In this document: positions 9,280-17,835 of the stretch, in pieces
How the letters are laid out: each line of letters begins with the position of its first letter
Numbering within the stretch: position 1 is the stretch's first letter
Origin: Gracilimonas tropica DSM 19535
GTDB lineage: Bacteria; Bacteroidota; Rhodothermia; Balneolales; Balneolaceae
DNA: 64,000 nt
Assembly (NCBI RefSeq): GCF_000375425.1
Contig: NZ_AQXG01000008.1
Span: 96,500-160,499 of the forward strand
Direction of reading: 5' to 3'
Notes under the pieces: model-generated
Told to the model about the DNA's origin: nothing
Database searches by the model: none
Seen by the model: the letters and a program-made list of their open reading frames with translations, nothing else
Position numbers and translations under genes: made by a program

Positions 9280-12200
9280 ATGCGATATCTTGCTTTCATT
9301 TTAACGCTGATTTTTGCCGGCACCCCCCTTTTTGCTCAAGAAAAAGAATGGGACGTTACCAACCCCGACCTGGGTGAAACAACTGAAGTCACATTTACCA
9401 CCGATGAAGGCACCTGGATGAATGTGGATGTGAGTCCCGATGGCAGCCAGATCGTATTTGACCTGTTAGGCGATATTTTTCTGTTGCCCATTGAAGGTGG
9501 CGAAGCTGAATTGCTGCGAGGCGGACATGCTTACGAAATTCAACCACGCTTTAGCCCGGATGGCTCCCAAATTCTGTTTACCAGCGATGCCGGTGGCGGC
9601 GATAACATTTGGGTAATGGATGCGGATGGCGAAAATGCCAAACAGATCACCGACGAAAGCTTTCGACTTTTGAACAATGCTGTCTGGGCTCCGGATGGAG
9701 AATATATTATCGCCAAGAAGCATTTTTCTTCTACGCGTTCTTTGGGAGCCGGTGAGATCTGGATGTACCACAAATCTGGCGGAGCAGGTATTCAATTAGT
9801 AGAAAAAGCCAACGAACAGCAGGACATCGGCGAACCCTGGGTTTCTCCGGATGGGCAGTATGTGTATTACAGTCAGGCCGTATATCCCGGCGGATATTTT
9901 CAGTATAACAAAGATCCAAATAGCCAGATCTATGTGATTCGTCGCTATGATCGTGAGACTGGCGATATCGAAACGGTAACCGGTGGAAATGGTGGGGCGA
10001 TCCGGCCTCAGGTTTCTCCCGATGGTGAAACGCTGGCTTTTGTAAGACGAGTTCGCACCAAGTCTGTACTCTTTTTGCGGGATCTGGATACAGGACGCGA
10101 ATGGCCTGTGTATGAAGATCTAAGCAAAGACATGCAGGAAGCATGGGCTATTTTTGGCCCCAATGCCAATTTTAACTGGATGCCCGACAATCAGCATATC
10201 ATTATCTGGGCAAACGGGAAGATCAACAAGATCAATACCGAAACCCATGAGGCAGAAGTCATTCCTTTTGAAGTGGAATCTTCGCACGAGATCGTGAAAG
10301 CCGCTCGCTTTAAGCAAGAGGTTGCTCCAGATAAATTTACCGTAAAAGCCGTTCGTCATTTAAAAACCTCACCTGATGGAGATCGTGTGGTATGGAATGC
10401 GGCCGGATACCTCTGGATCAAAGAACTCCCCAATGGAACACCCAGGAGATTGACATCCGGATCTGATTTTGAGTTCGAGCCGGCCTTCTCTCCCGACGGA
10501 CGATCACTCGCTTACGTTACCTGGAGTGATGAAGAGATGGGTGCCATCAACGTGATTGAATTCAATCGCCGTGGAAATGCGGGTTCTCCCCAAAAGATAA
10601 CAACCGAAAAAGGCATTTATCGTGAACCGTCTTTTGCTCCGAATGGCCGAACCATTGTATTTCGTAAAGAAAGCGGCAATGGTCAGCAAGGATTTATACA
10701 TACCTTGAATCCCGGAATTTATACGATTTCGGCCAATGGAGGTGAAAGTACTATGATCACCGATGAAGGTGCGCTCCCGAAATTCAGTCCGGATGGAAGC
10801 CGTATTTTTTATCAAACCGGTGGATACATTTTTGGAGCCATTGATAAAGCTTACAAGAGCGTAAATTTGCGGGGTGAAGATGAGATCACGCATTTCACTT
10901 CGAGCTATGGGCATGAATTCGCTCCAAGTCCCGATGGCAAATGGATGGCGTTTTCTAATCTTCATAAAGTATACCTGGCTCCCATCCCCAAAACCGGAAA
11001 AACGATAGAGTTGAACCCAAACACCAAAGCCATTCCGGTGAAGCAGATCTCGGAGGAAGCAGGGTATCACATGCACTGGTCGGATGACAGCCAAAAAATT
11101 CACTGGACGCTCGGTGAAGAATATTTCACTGTTGACCTGAAAGACACGTTCGGTTTTGTGGATGGGGCTCCTGAAGAACTCCCTGAGCCTCCGGCTGAAG
11201 GCATTCACCTGGGACTTGAACTTGAAACCTATGTACCTGAAGGAACCATCGCCTTCACCAACGCGCGCATTATCACCGTGAATGATGACAATGAGGTGAT
11301 TGAAAACGGAACTATCGTAGTCGAAGGAAATCGCATCGTTTCACTAGGAACTGATGTAGAAGTCCCATCCGGCGCCAAAGTGATTGACGCCTCTGGAAAA
11401 ACCATCATGCCGGGTATCGTGGATGTGCATGCTCATATTGGAAACTTCCGATTGGGAACCAGTCCGCAGCAACAGTGGGAATATTATGCAAACCTCGCTT
11501 ATGGAGTAACGACTGCACACGATCCTTCTTCGAATTCAGAAATGATCTTTTCTCATTCAGAAGCTGTGAAAGCCGGAAATATGGTAGGACCGCGTATTTT
11601 CTCAACGGGAATCATTCTGTATGGAGCCGATGGTTCTATCAAAACCGAAATCAACAGTTATGAAGACGCACTGTTTGCCCTCGAACGAACCAAAGCCTGG
11701 GGCGCCTTTTCAGTGAAAAGCTATAATCAGCCGCGAAGAAATCAGCGGCAGCAGGTGATGAAAGCCGCCAAAGAACTCGAAATGATGGTAATGCCGGAAG
11801 GTGGTTCTACCTTCACACACAACATGAGTATGATCCTGGATGGACACACAGGTATCGAGCATAACATTCCGGTAGCTCCGCTTTATAATGATGTTGTTCA
11901 ACTGTGGGCAGGAAGTGAAACCGGTTACACCCCAACGCACGTTGTGAATTATGGAAGCATGAGTGGTGAGTATTATTGGTATCAGAAAAATAATGTGTGG
12001 GAAAACGAGCGACTGCTGACTTTCACTCCGCGCAGTGTGATCGATCCACGGTCTCGCCATCGTACGATGATTCCGGATGAAGAATACGAGAATGGTCATA
12101 TTCTAACCGCAGAATCAGATAAGAAATTAGCCGATGCCGGAGTAAAAGTGAACCTTGGAGCACACGGTCAGCTTCAGGGACTGGGCGCCCATTGGGAACT

Positions 12201-12558
12201 CTGGATGTTCGAGCAAGGCGGCATGAGTAATATGCAAGCCCTCCGTGTGGCCACCATCAACGGAGCCCATTACCTGGGTATGGATCATGAGATCGGTTCC
12301 CTGGAAGAAGGTAAACTGGCCGACTTGGTAGTGTTGGATAAGAATCCTTTGGAGAATATCCGAAATACCAATTCGGTGACGCATACTATGGTCAATGGCC
12401 GCTTGTTTGATGCGGCTACCATGAATGAAGTGGGTAATCAGGAAAACGAGCGTCTTCCTTTCTGGTGGGAACGTGACAGCTACGACAAGGAATTCGACTG
12501 GCATGCCATCACGCTGGCCCCAGCCGGACTACAGTGTACTTGTTTTGGTGCGCATTAA
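9280..12558 (+). CDS. Exported TolB-propeller amidohydrolase
   Basis: About 1092 residues from the ATG at 9280, which gives a clean signal peptide (MRYLAFILTLIFAGTPLFAQ); an upstream in-frame TTG at 9241 would bury it. Residues about 30-640 are a TolB/PD40-type beta-propeller with repeated SPDG turns (VSPDGSQIVFD, FSPDGSQILFT, VSPDGQYVYYS). From about 660 on is a metal-dependent amidohydrolase of the imidazolonepropionase-like group, with the metal-binding HxH in VDVHAHIGN and the terminal EEGKLADLVVLDKNP segment. The product is probably a periplasmic or surface amide/peptide hydrolase. The substrate cannot be read from sequence. It ends in a Cys-containing tail (GLQCTCFGAH). A strong terminator follows at 12622. 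Confidence 0.85.
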   Translation: MRYLAFILTLIFAGTPLFAQEKEWDVTNPDLGETTEVTFTTDEGTWMNVDVSPDGSQIVFDLLGDIFLLPIEGGEAELLRGGHAYEIQPRFSPDGSQILFTSDAGGGDNIWVMDADGENAKQITDESFRLLNNAVWAPDGEYIIAKKHFSSTRSLGAGEIWMYHKSGGAGIQLVEKANEQQDIGEPWVSPDGQYVYYSQAVYPGGYFQYNKDPNSQIYVIRRYDRETGDIETVTGGNGGAIRPQVSPDGETLAFVRRVRTKSVLFLRDLDTGREWPVYEDLSKDMQEAWAIFGPNANFNWMPDNQHIIIWANGKINKINTETHEAEVIPFEVESSHEIVKAARFKQEVAPDKFTVKAVRHLKTSPDGDRVVWNAAGYLWIKELPNGTPRRLTSGSDFEFEPAFSPDGRSLAYVTWSDEEMGAINVIEFNRRGNAGSPQKITTEKGIYREPSFAPNGRTIVFRKESGNGQQGFIHTLNPGIYTISANGGESTMITDEGALPKFSPDGSRIFYQTGGYIFGAIDKAYKSVNLRGEDEITHFTSSYGHEFAPSPDGKWMAFSNLHKVYLAPIPKTGKTIELNPNTKAIPVKQISEEAGYHMHWSDDSQKIHWTLGEEYFTVDLKDTFGFVDGAPEELPEPPAEGIHLGLELETYVPEGTIAFTNARIITVNDDNEVIENGTIVVEGNRIVSLGTDVEVPSGAKVIDASGKTIMPGIVDVHAHIGNFRLGTSPQQQWEYYANLAYGVTTAHDPSSNSEMIFSHSEAVKAGNMVGPRIFSTGIILYGADGSIKTEINSYEDALFALERTKAWGAFSVKSYNQPRRNQRQQVMKAAKELEMMVMPEGGSTFTHNMSMILDGHTGIEHNIPVAPLYNDVVQLWAGSETGYTPTHVVNYGSMSGEYYWYQKNNVWENERLLTFTPRSVIDPRSRHRTMIPDEEYENGHILTAESDKKLADAGVKVNLGAHGQLQGLGAHWELWMFEQGGMSNMQALRVATINGAHYLGMDHEIGSLEEGKLADLVVLDKNPLENIRNTNSVTHTMVNGRLFDAATMNEVGNQENERLPFWWERDSYDKEFDWHAITLAPAGLQCTCFGAH

Positions 12559-12621
12559 GCCGTTGGCTATCCCATAATTAACCAATATTGATCGGATAAA
12601 CCCGAACGCAGTTTGTAACTT

Positions 12622-12650
12622 AAAGCCTCCTAATGTGGGAGGCTTTTTTA
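12622..12650 (+). terminator. Rho-independent terminator after the amidohydrolase
   Basis: A 9-bp stem AAAGCCTCC / GGAGGCTTT with a 7-base loop (TAATGTG) is followed by further T residues. It lies 64 bp after the amidohydrolase stop. The only upstream ATG of the next gene lies in the loop (see that entry). Confidence 0.85.
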
Positions 12651-13568
12651 ATTTCAGAAGGATTCGTCATCAACAACCAAAAACTCTCTGCCCTACTCAT
12701 AGCTGCTACCGGTATTATCCTGTTCTCATCCAAAGCGGTAATGGTGAAATTGGCCTATGGCTATGAGATTGATGAGCTTTCTCTACTGCTCCTTCGCATG
12801 GTTTTTGCCCTGCCTTTTTACCTTTGCGTATGGATCTATAAACGTTCGGAATGGAAAGAACGTCCGCTTAGCATCAAGCAATGGGCCGGAGTGATTGCCC
12901 TTGGATTGGTCGGTTATTACTTTGCCAGCTTTTTCGATTTCAAAGGATTGACCTACATCAGTGCCAGCTTAGAGCGACTGATCCTTTTTACCTATCCAAC
13001 TATAGTACTCATCCTCAGCGCCATCTTCCTGAAAAAGAGAATTACTGGATTCCAGATCACAGCTATCCTGATTACCTACGCCGGGCTTGCCATCATTTTT
13101 CTGGACAATCAAGGTATTGCTTCCGGAGCAACCGAAGATGTTATCACCGGCTCGGCCTTCATCCTGCTCAGTGCTCTGACTTATGCCATGTATTTAACCG
13201 GCACCAATTTTATGATCGGCGGCATTGGCACCTTGCGACTCACAACTATTGTAATGAGTATGTCGTGTTTGTCAGTGATCATTCATTTCTCTTTTGTTCA
13301 GACTCCGGATATTTTTGGCTATCCTTACCAAATATATTTGATAGGTATTTTGATGGCTGTTTTTGCTACCGTTCTTCCTTCCTTTATGATCAATGAGGCC
13401 ATCAAGCAGATAGGAGCACCGGATGTTTCTATTTTGGGGAGTTTGGGACCGGTTTCAACGATTACGCTGTCCATGATCTTTTTAGGTGAACGATTGACCC
13501 TCATTCAGTTTTTTGGCGCCTTGGTTATCATCTCCGGAGTTGCGATAATCACATTGAACAAACGCTGA
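12633..13568 (+). CDS. EamA/DMT-family inner-membrane transporter
   Basis: Up to 311 residues with ten predicted membrane helices in two EamA repeats (first repeat from KLSALLIAATGIILFSSKAV, second from VITGSAFILLSALTYAMYL). The pattern fits drug/metabolite transporters that export small metabolites, amino acids or drugs; the substrate is unknown. The start is uncertain. The ATG at 12633 is in the loop of a terminator hairpin, and no other ATG, GTG or TTG occurs in frame until deep in helix 1. Either a rare start codon (for example ATT at 12651) or initiation from the hairpin loop on read-through RNA must be used. The alkD-like gene follows after 10 bp. Confidence 0.82.
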   Translation: MWEAFLISEGFVINNQKLSALLIAATGIILFSSKAVMVKLAYGYEIDELSLLLLRMVFALPFYLCVWIYKRSEWKERPLSIKQWAGVIALGLVGYYFASFFDFKGLTYISASLERLILFTYPTIVLILSAIFLKKRITGFQITAILITYAGLAIIFLDNQGIASGATEDVITGSAFILLSALTYAMYLTGTNFMIGGIGTLRLTTIVMSMSCLSVIIHFSFVQTPDIFGYPYQIYLIGILMAVFATVLPSFMINEAIKQIGAPDVSILGSLGPVSTITLSMIFLGERLTLIQFFGALVIISGVAIITLNKR

Positions 13569-13578
13569 CTCCACCGCT

Positions 13579-14283
13579 ATGACACACGATCAACTCATCA
13601 GAGAACTCCAAAAATACGCTGATCCTGAAAAAGCCAAGCATTCTGCACGTTTCTTCAGAGCGGGTCCCGGGGAGTATGGTGAGGGAGATAAATTTCTTGG
13701 AATCAAGGTCCCGCCACAACGTAAAGTCGCCAAGAAATTTCAGGATATGGAATTGGATGAAGTGGCTAAATTGCTTCATAACAAGTATCACGAAGTTCGG
13801 CTTACGGCAGCTTACCTATTAGTTTACAAAGTGGAGAAAAGAGATCAACAAACTCTGGAGGCCGTAGTGAAATGTTATCTCAAAAATCTGGAAGGCATCA
13901 ACAATTGGGACTTGGTCGATAGTTCCTGCCACAAGATTCTTGGTCCCTATTTTGAAGATAAAGAACGAAACCTGCTATACGATTTTGCCCGTTCTGAGGA
14001 TCTTTGGAAGAAACGCATCGCGATGATCTCCTGCTATCATTTCATCCGAAATAATGATTTTGAAGATGCCCTTAACATCGCTGAAATTCTGGTGAATGAC
14101 GATCATGATCTTATCCACAAAGCCGTTGGCTGGATGCTCCGCGAGATCGGTAACTGGGACTTAGAAGCTGAAGAATCATTCCTGAAAAAACATTACCAAA
14201 CCATGCCTCGCACCATGCTCCGGTATGCCATCGAGAAATTTGATGAGCCTTTACGATTGAAGTATTTGCACGGGGAGATTTAA
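13579..14283 (+). CDS. AlkD-like DNA alkylation-repair glycosylase
   Basis: A 234-residue HEAT-like-repeat protein of the AlkC/AlkD superfamily. The family signature FRAGPGEYGEGDKFLGIKVP is at residues 28-47. The active-site region NNWDLVDSSCHKILG (about 112-126) holds the Asp and aromatic residues that stabilise the flipped alkylated base. AlkD enzymes excise positively charged 3- and 7-alkylpurines without base flipping into a pocket. Length and motifs are normal. It lies 10 bp after the EamA gene and probably shares its transcript. Confidence 0.88.
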   Translation: MTHDQLIRELQKYADPEKAKHSARFFRAGPGEYGEGDKFLGIKVPPQRKVAKKFQDMELDEVAKLLHNKYHEVRLTAAYLLVYKVEKRDQQTLEAVVKCYLKNLEGINNWDLVDSSCHKILGPYFEDKERNLLYDFARSEDLWKKRIAMISCYHFIRNNDFEDALNIAEILVNDDHDLIHKAVGWMLREIGNWDLEAEESFLKKHYQTMPRTMLRYAIEKFDEPLRLKYLHGEI

Positions 14284-14543
14284 GTGCGTTCTGACTCCCC
14301 TCCCTGAAAGCAACAGCAAGCTGTTCTTTCGGTCCCTCCAGCGGGACATAGGTTTCTTAGCTTTAACAACTTTGTAGGATTGATTACTCAAAGATATTTT
14401 TCACTGGAATGAACCTATCTCTCTTTGGAGAGAGACCGATTTCAGCTCTGCTGGAAATCAGAGAGAGGGCTGTTTAAACGGTCTAAAATTTAATTCCTAC
14501 ACCGTCCAAGCGGACGCTTGAACTAGTACTGGGTTTTAAAACC
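14284..14543. other. Intergenic repeat-rich segment between convergent genes
   Basis: 260 bp without a gene. It contains CT- and GA-rich inverted words (ACTCCCCTCCCTG, and GAGAGACCGATTTCAGC). These resemble the element at 56840. No clear T-tailed terminator was seen. Confidence 0.5.
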
Positions 14544-15911
14544 TCAAAACCGCAGCGTAAACGTAGATCCTTTTCCCTTTTCAGAATTCAGGATCAAGCT
14601 GCCACCGTGCAAGCGCATGATCTGCCGGGATAAACTTAGCCCGATCCCTGAGCCTTTTGTTTTTCCATTTCCACCAACCGTATAGAAGGGAATGAAGATC
14701 TTTTCCTTCATCGCTTTTTTCACACCGGGACCGTTATCCTGGATATGAATGACCGTGCGACCCGATTCATCGATCTCTCCTCTCAATATTACTTTTCCTC
14801 GTTCCTGCTCATCCAATACCCGGATTGCATTTTTCGTTAGATTGATCAGCACCTGCTCCACCAAATGCGGATCTGCCGTCAGCTCTAAACTCTCAGGGTC
14901 ACAGGCTATATTAATGTCAACTCCTACTTCTTCAGCCTGATTTTTCATCAAACTCGAAGTTCTTTTTAAGACCTCCATCACGCTAAATTGCTCAAAATTT
15001 GGATCGGGAATCTGCGTAAAATCTCGATAAGAATTCACAAACCGCATCAAACCCTGACTTCGGTTACTGATGGTATTCAACGCTTCGGTCACATCCTGAA
15101 TGGTTTCGGTATTCAACTTTACCTCCTCTTTTTCGGGGTCGAGGTGTTCTTCCAGCAGCATCTTCACCGTTCCGGAAAGTGAAGAGATCGGCGTAATGGA
15201 ATTCATGATCTCGTGCGCCAGAACCTGCGTCAAATTTTGCCAGGCTTCCATCTCTTTTTCTTCCAGTTCGGTATGAATGTTTTGGAATGAAATGAGCTTA
15301 TATGCTTCATCCCGCATCCTGAATTCTGTCGCGTACATGGCCAACTGCAAGGTTTCATTTTGAACCGTGATTCGAATCAGGCTACGCGTTCCGCCTTTCT
15401 GCTTTTTAACCGATTCATAAAGTTTTTCAGAGATGGATTTTAGCGAATCAACCGTCCTGATCGTTGCCACTTTGAACAATCGTTTTGCCGCGGTATTCAG
15501 TAACACCACCTCGCCATTCCCATTCACACACATCAACCCAATACCTATATGCTGCACCACCGTTTCCAGATACCGAATGCTCTCCTCCTTCTCGCTCCGC
15601 TCTTCCTTGAACCGATCGATCACTTCACTAAAGGAGGCATTCAATTCATCAAAATTACTCCCCAACCCGTGATTTCGGAATGAACCGGTGAAATCGGAAT
15701 AACGGATGGCATCCAGAAAACGAGTCAACAATACATTCGTCCGTTCCAGGTAGTGGATCAGCGAAACGATCTCCCCAATGATGATCACCCCAAGAATACT
15801 TATGCTCACGTAATAAGACGTCTCCAGTATCAGATACATCAATCCCAGTAGCGAAAGCGCCAGCAACGCCACACGAACAATTATTCCGAACCGAAAGGAT
15901 TTGAAGATCAT
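14544..15911 (-). CDS. Sensor histidine kinase with minimal periplasmic domain (partner of the sigma-54 activator)
   Basis: 455 residues. Two membrane helices (about 9-27 and 33-53) are joined by only a few residues, so no periplasmic sensor domain exists. A HAMP-like linker, a PAS domain (VQHIGIGLMCVNGNGEVVLLN, about 112-132), a HisKA box with His233 (TQVLAHEIMNSITPISS) and a HATPase domain (DNGPGV; GSGIGLSLSRQIMRLHGG) follow. The layout is like intramembrane-sensing kinases, which often read the state of a neighbouring ABC permease. It is transcribed after the NtrC-type regulator (16036-17409) with a repeat-filled 124-bp gap. The regulator is its likely phosphorylation target. Confidence 0.88.
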   Translation of the reverse strand: MIFKSFRFGIIVRVALLALSLLGLMYLILETSYYVSISILGVIIIGEIVSLIHYLERTNVLLTRFLDAIRYSDFTGSFRNHGLGSNFDELNASFSEVIDRFKEERSEKEESIRYLETVVQHIGIGLMCVNGNGEVVLLNTAAKRLFKVATIRTVDSLKSISEKLYESVKKQKGGTRSLIRITVQNETLQLAMYATEFRMRDEAYKLISFQNIHTELEEKEMEAWQNLTQVLAHEIMNSITPISSLSGTVKMLLEEHLDPEKEEVKLNTETIQDVTEALNTISNRSQGLMRFVNSYRDFTQIPDPNFEQFSVMEVLKRTSSLMKNQAEEVGVDINIACDPESLELTADPHLVEQVLINLTKNAIRVLDEQERGKVILRGEIDESGRTVIHIQDNGPGVKKAMKEKIFIPFYTVGGNGKTKGSGIGLSLSRQIMRLHGGSLILNSEKGKGSTFTLRF

Positions 15912-15917
15912 TTTTGA

Positions 15918-16030
15918 GCAATCAGCTGTCAGCCATCAGGCTTCAGCTATTTTTGTTTGAGATTATAATTCTAAGTCGATCCATATTTTCAAAAAAGGCA
16001 AGAAAACTGAAAGCTGATGGCTGAAAGCTT
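15918..16030. repeat. Palindromic 7-mer-word repeat, family A
   Basis: The left arm has ATCAGCTGTCAGCCATCAGG words. The right arm is ACTGAAAGCTGATGGCTGA followed by AAGCTT. It has a longer central loop than other copies. It separates the regulator and kinase genes. Confidence 0.7.
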
Positions 16031-16035
16031 TCTTC

Positions 16036-17409
16036 CTACAATCCATACTTCTCCAGTCTTCGGTAAAGAGAGGCTCTCGTCAACCCTAACTCATCGGCCG
16101 CATGCGAGATATTTCCTTCGTGCTTGTCCATGGCTTTGCGGATGACCGTTTTCTCCACTTCTTCCAAATTTAATCCGGCCACAGGAAGTTGGTCATTGTT
16201 TTCGGGTCTGGAGGTCAGCAAGAAATCTCCTTTTTGTAATTCATCCTCATCAGTCATGATCACAGCACGTTCCACGGCATGTTCCAGTTCCCGAATATTT
16301 CCCGGCCAATGGTATTCTTTTAAGTGATCGGTGGCCTGTTCGGTGATCCCATGAATTTCTTTCTTATACTTCGTTCGATACTTCTTCAAAAAATGCTCGA
16401 TTAGTAGAGGGATGTCTTCCATTCGCTCCCGTAGCGGAGGCAACTTCACTTCAATCGTATTGATCCGATACAACAGATCCTGCCGAAAATCCTGATTTTT
16501 TACCATTTCCCCAAGATTCTCATTGGTAGCGCACACCAGCCGAATATTGATCTTGGAAGTTTTGTTGGAGCCGATTCGTCGAATCTCATGCGTTTGTAAG
16601 GCCGATAGTAATTTGGGTTGTAGCTGAAGCGGAATATTCCCGATCTCATCCAGAAAAAGGGTCCCTCCATTGGCAATTTCAAACCGACCGGCCCTTGATT
16701 CTTTGGCATCGGTAAAAGCTCCTTTTTCATGACCGAATAGCTCACTTTCAAACAGACTTTCCGGCAATGCCCCCATATCCACCGAAATGAACACATTCTC
16801 ACTGCGATTGGACCGCCGGTGCAACGCCCGTGCTACCAACTCCTTCCCGGTTCCATTTTCTCCGGTGATAAGCACATTGGCATCGGTTTTGGCCACCTTT
16901 TCAATGGTTTGAAACACCTGTTCCATCGCCCGACTCTCCCCAATGATATTCTGATACGGCTGTTCCATATCTGCCTTGAGGACAGCATTTTGAGTTTTAA
17001 GTCGTTGGGAATCGCGCTTGCTTTGGCTGAGGTTCATGGCCGAGGTGACCGTCGCTAACAGTTTTTCATTTTGCCAGGGTTTCAGCACAAAATCGGAAGC
17101 GCCCATTTTAACAGCTTGAACGGCTTTCTCTACATCTCCATAAGCTGTAATCAGCACCACCGCCATCGCCGGATCGATCTCAAGAATTTTCTCCAGCCAC
17201 GTAAAACCTTCTTCCCCGCTGCTTACATCTTCCGTGAAATTCATATCCAAAAGTACCGTGTCATAATCGTACTCCTTCAGCAAAGCTGGAATCAGCTTGG
17301 GATTGGTTTCCACATCCACTTTTTCCACGTGTTGCTTGAGATACAGACGCGCCGCATTCAGCACGTCCGTATCGTCATCAACCACTAAAATTCGTCCGGT
17401 TTTTTTCAT
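16036..17409 (-). CDS. NtrC-family sigma-54-dependent response regulator
   Basis: 457 residues in three parts. A receiver domain carries phospho-acceptor Asp55 (TVLLDMNF). The AAA+ domain has Walker A GENGTGKELVARA, the sigma-54 contact loop as GAFTDA (the canonical loop is GAFTGA) and Walker B TLFLDEIG. The C-terminal Fis-type helix-turn-helix reads NISHAADELGLTRASLYRRL. Proteins of this kind bind enhancer palindromes about 100 bp upstream and remodel sigma-54 polymerase. Directly upstream, reading away from this gene, are a paired palindrome and a sigma-54 promoter, repeated before two permease operons. It is therefore the inferred activator of the whole ABC region. The kinase gene downstream is its likely partner. 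Confidence 0.93.
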   Translation of the reverse strand: MKKTGRILVVDDDTDVLNAARLYLKQHVEKVDVETNPKLIPALLKEYDYDTVLLDMNFTEDVSSGEEGFTWLEKILEIDPAMAVVLITAYGDVEKAVQAVKMGASDFVLKPWQNEKLLATVTSAMNLSQSKRDSQRLKTQNAVLKADMEQPYQNIIGESRAMEQVFQTIEKVAKTDANVLITGENGTGKELVARALHRRSNRSENVFISVDMGALPESLFESELFGHEKGAFTDAKESRAGRFEIANGGTLFLDEIGNIPLQLQPKLLSALQTHEIRRIGSNKTSKINIRLVCATNENLGEMVKNQDFRQDLLYRINTIEVKLPPLRERMEDIPLLIEHFLKKYRTKYKKEIHGITEQATDHLKEYHWPGNIRELEHAVERAVIMTDEDELQKGDFLLTSRPENNDQLPVAGLNLEEVEKTVIRKAMDKHEGNISHAADELGLTRASLYRRLEKYGL

Positions 17410-17424
17410 TATATAATAGTTTTT

Positions 17425-17496
17425 CAGTGCGATGATGTTATAGTGTTACGGTGTTTGGATCTGGCTTTTAAAACACCATAACACCTTAACATTACC
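17425..17496. repeat. Palindromic 8-mer-word repeat, family B
   Basis: The left arm is octamers AGTGCGAT, GATGTTAT, AGTGTTAC, GGTGTTTG. The right arm is AAACACC, ATAACACC, TTAACATT. Other copies lie at 35985 and 40882. It lies just upstream of the sigma-54 activator gene. Confidence 0.75.
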
Positions 17497-17569
17497 CTAT
17501 GCCAATTCCATACCATTTGTAACATTTCGGCTTTAAATCAGTCTTGATGATAGTTTTGGGATTTTCGAC

Positions 17570-17606
17570 TGTCCGATATCGAACACCAGGTGTTGGAATG
17601 TGAACA
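17570..17606 (+). promoter_or_regulatory. Paired enhancer palindromes, copy 1 (sigma-54 activator site)
   Basis: TGTCCGATATCGAACA (17570-17585) and TGTTGGAATGTGAACA (17591-17606) are two 16-bp imperfect palindromes with a 5-bp spacer, so their centres are 21 bp apart, two helical turns. The pair recurs at 21986 and 33410 with the same spacing and the same distance to a sigma-54 promoter. The pair midpoint is about 98 bp upstream of the predicted start. Confidence 0.85.
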
Positions 17607-17659
17607 ATAATTAGGAAAGAATCATCCTTATTTCACTTTTAACTGTGGTTGGCTTAGTT

Positions 17660-17675
17660 TGGCACGCATCTTGAA
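17660..17675 (+). promoter_or_regulatory. Sigma-54 promoter of the adaptor/ATPase operon
   Basis: TGGCACGCATCTTGAA matches the -24/-12 consensus: GG at 17661-17662, ten bases, then GA where GC is usual. The predicted start is near 17686, giving a 150-base leader before the adaptor gene at 17836. It begins exactly 90 bp after the first enhancer palindrome. Confidence 0.88.
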
Positions 17676-17733
17676 ATTACGGTACACAAAGTGAAGTTAT
17701 TCTTTCGCGTTTGAAACCAAAAATCACAATGAA

Positions 17734-17788
17734 CGTCAGATACTCACCAATTCAAACTAAAAGCTGAGCGCTAAATGCTGATGGCTTT
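17734..17788. repeat. Degenerate 7-mer-word palindrome in the adaptor leader
   Basis: A weakened family A copy: the right arm is AAAGCTGAGCGCTAAATGCT, followed by GATGGCTTTT. The left arm is eroded. It lies between the predicted sigma-54 start and the adaptor start codon. Confidence 0.45.
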
Positions 17789-17835
17789 TGTACTTGAAAT
17801 AATAACTAAGGATATAAATTATAGGCTTTACCCTT

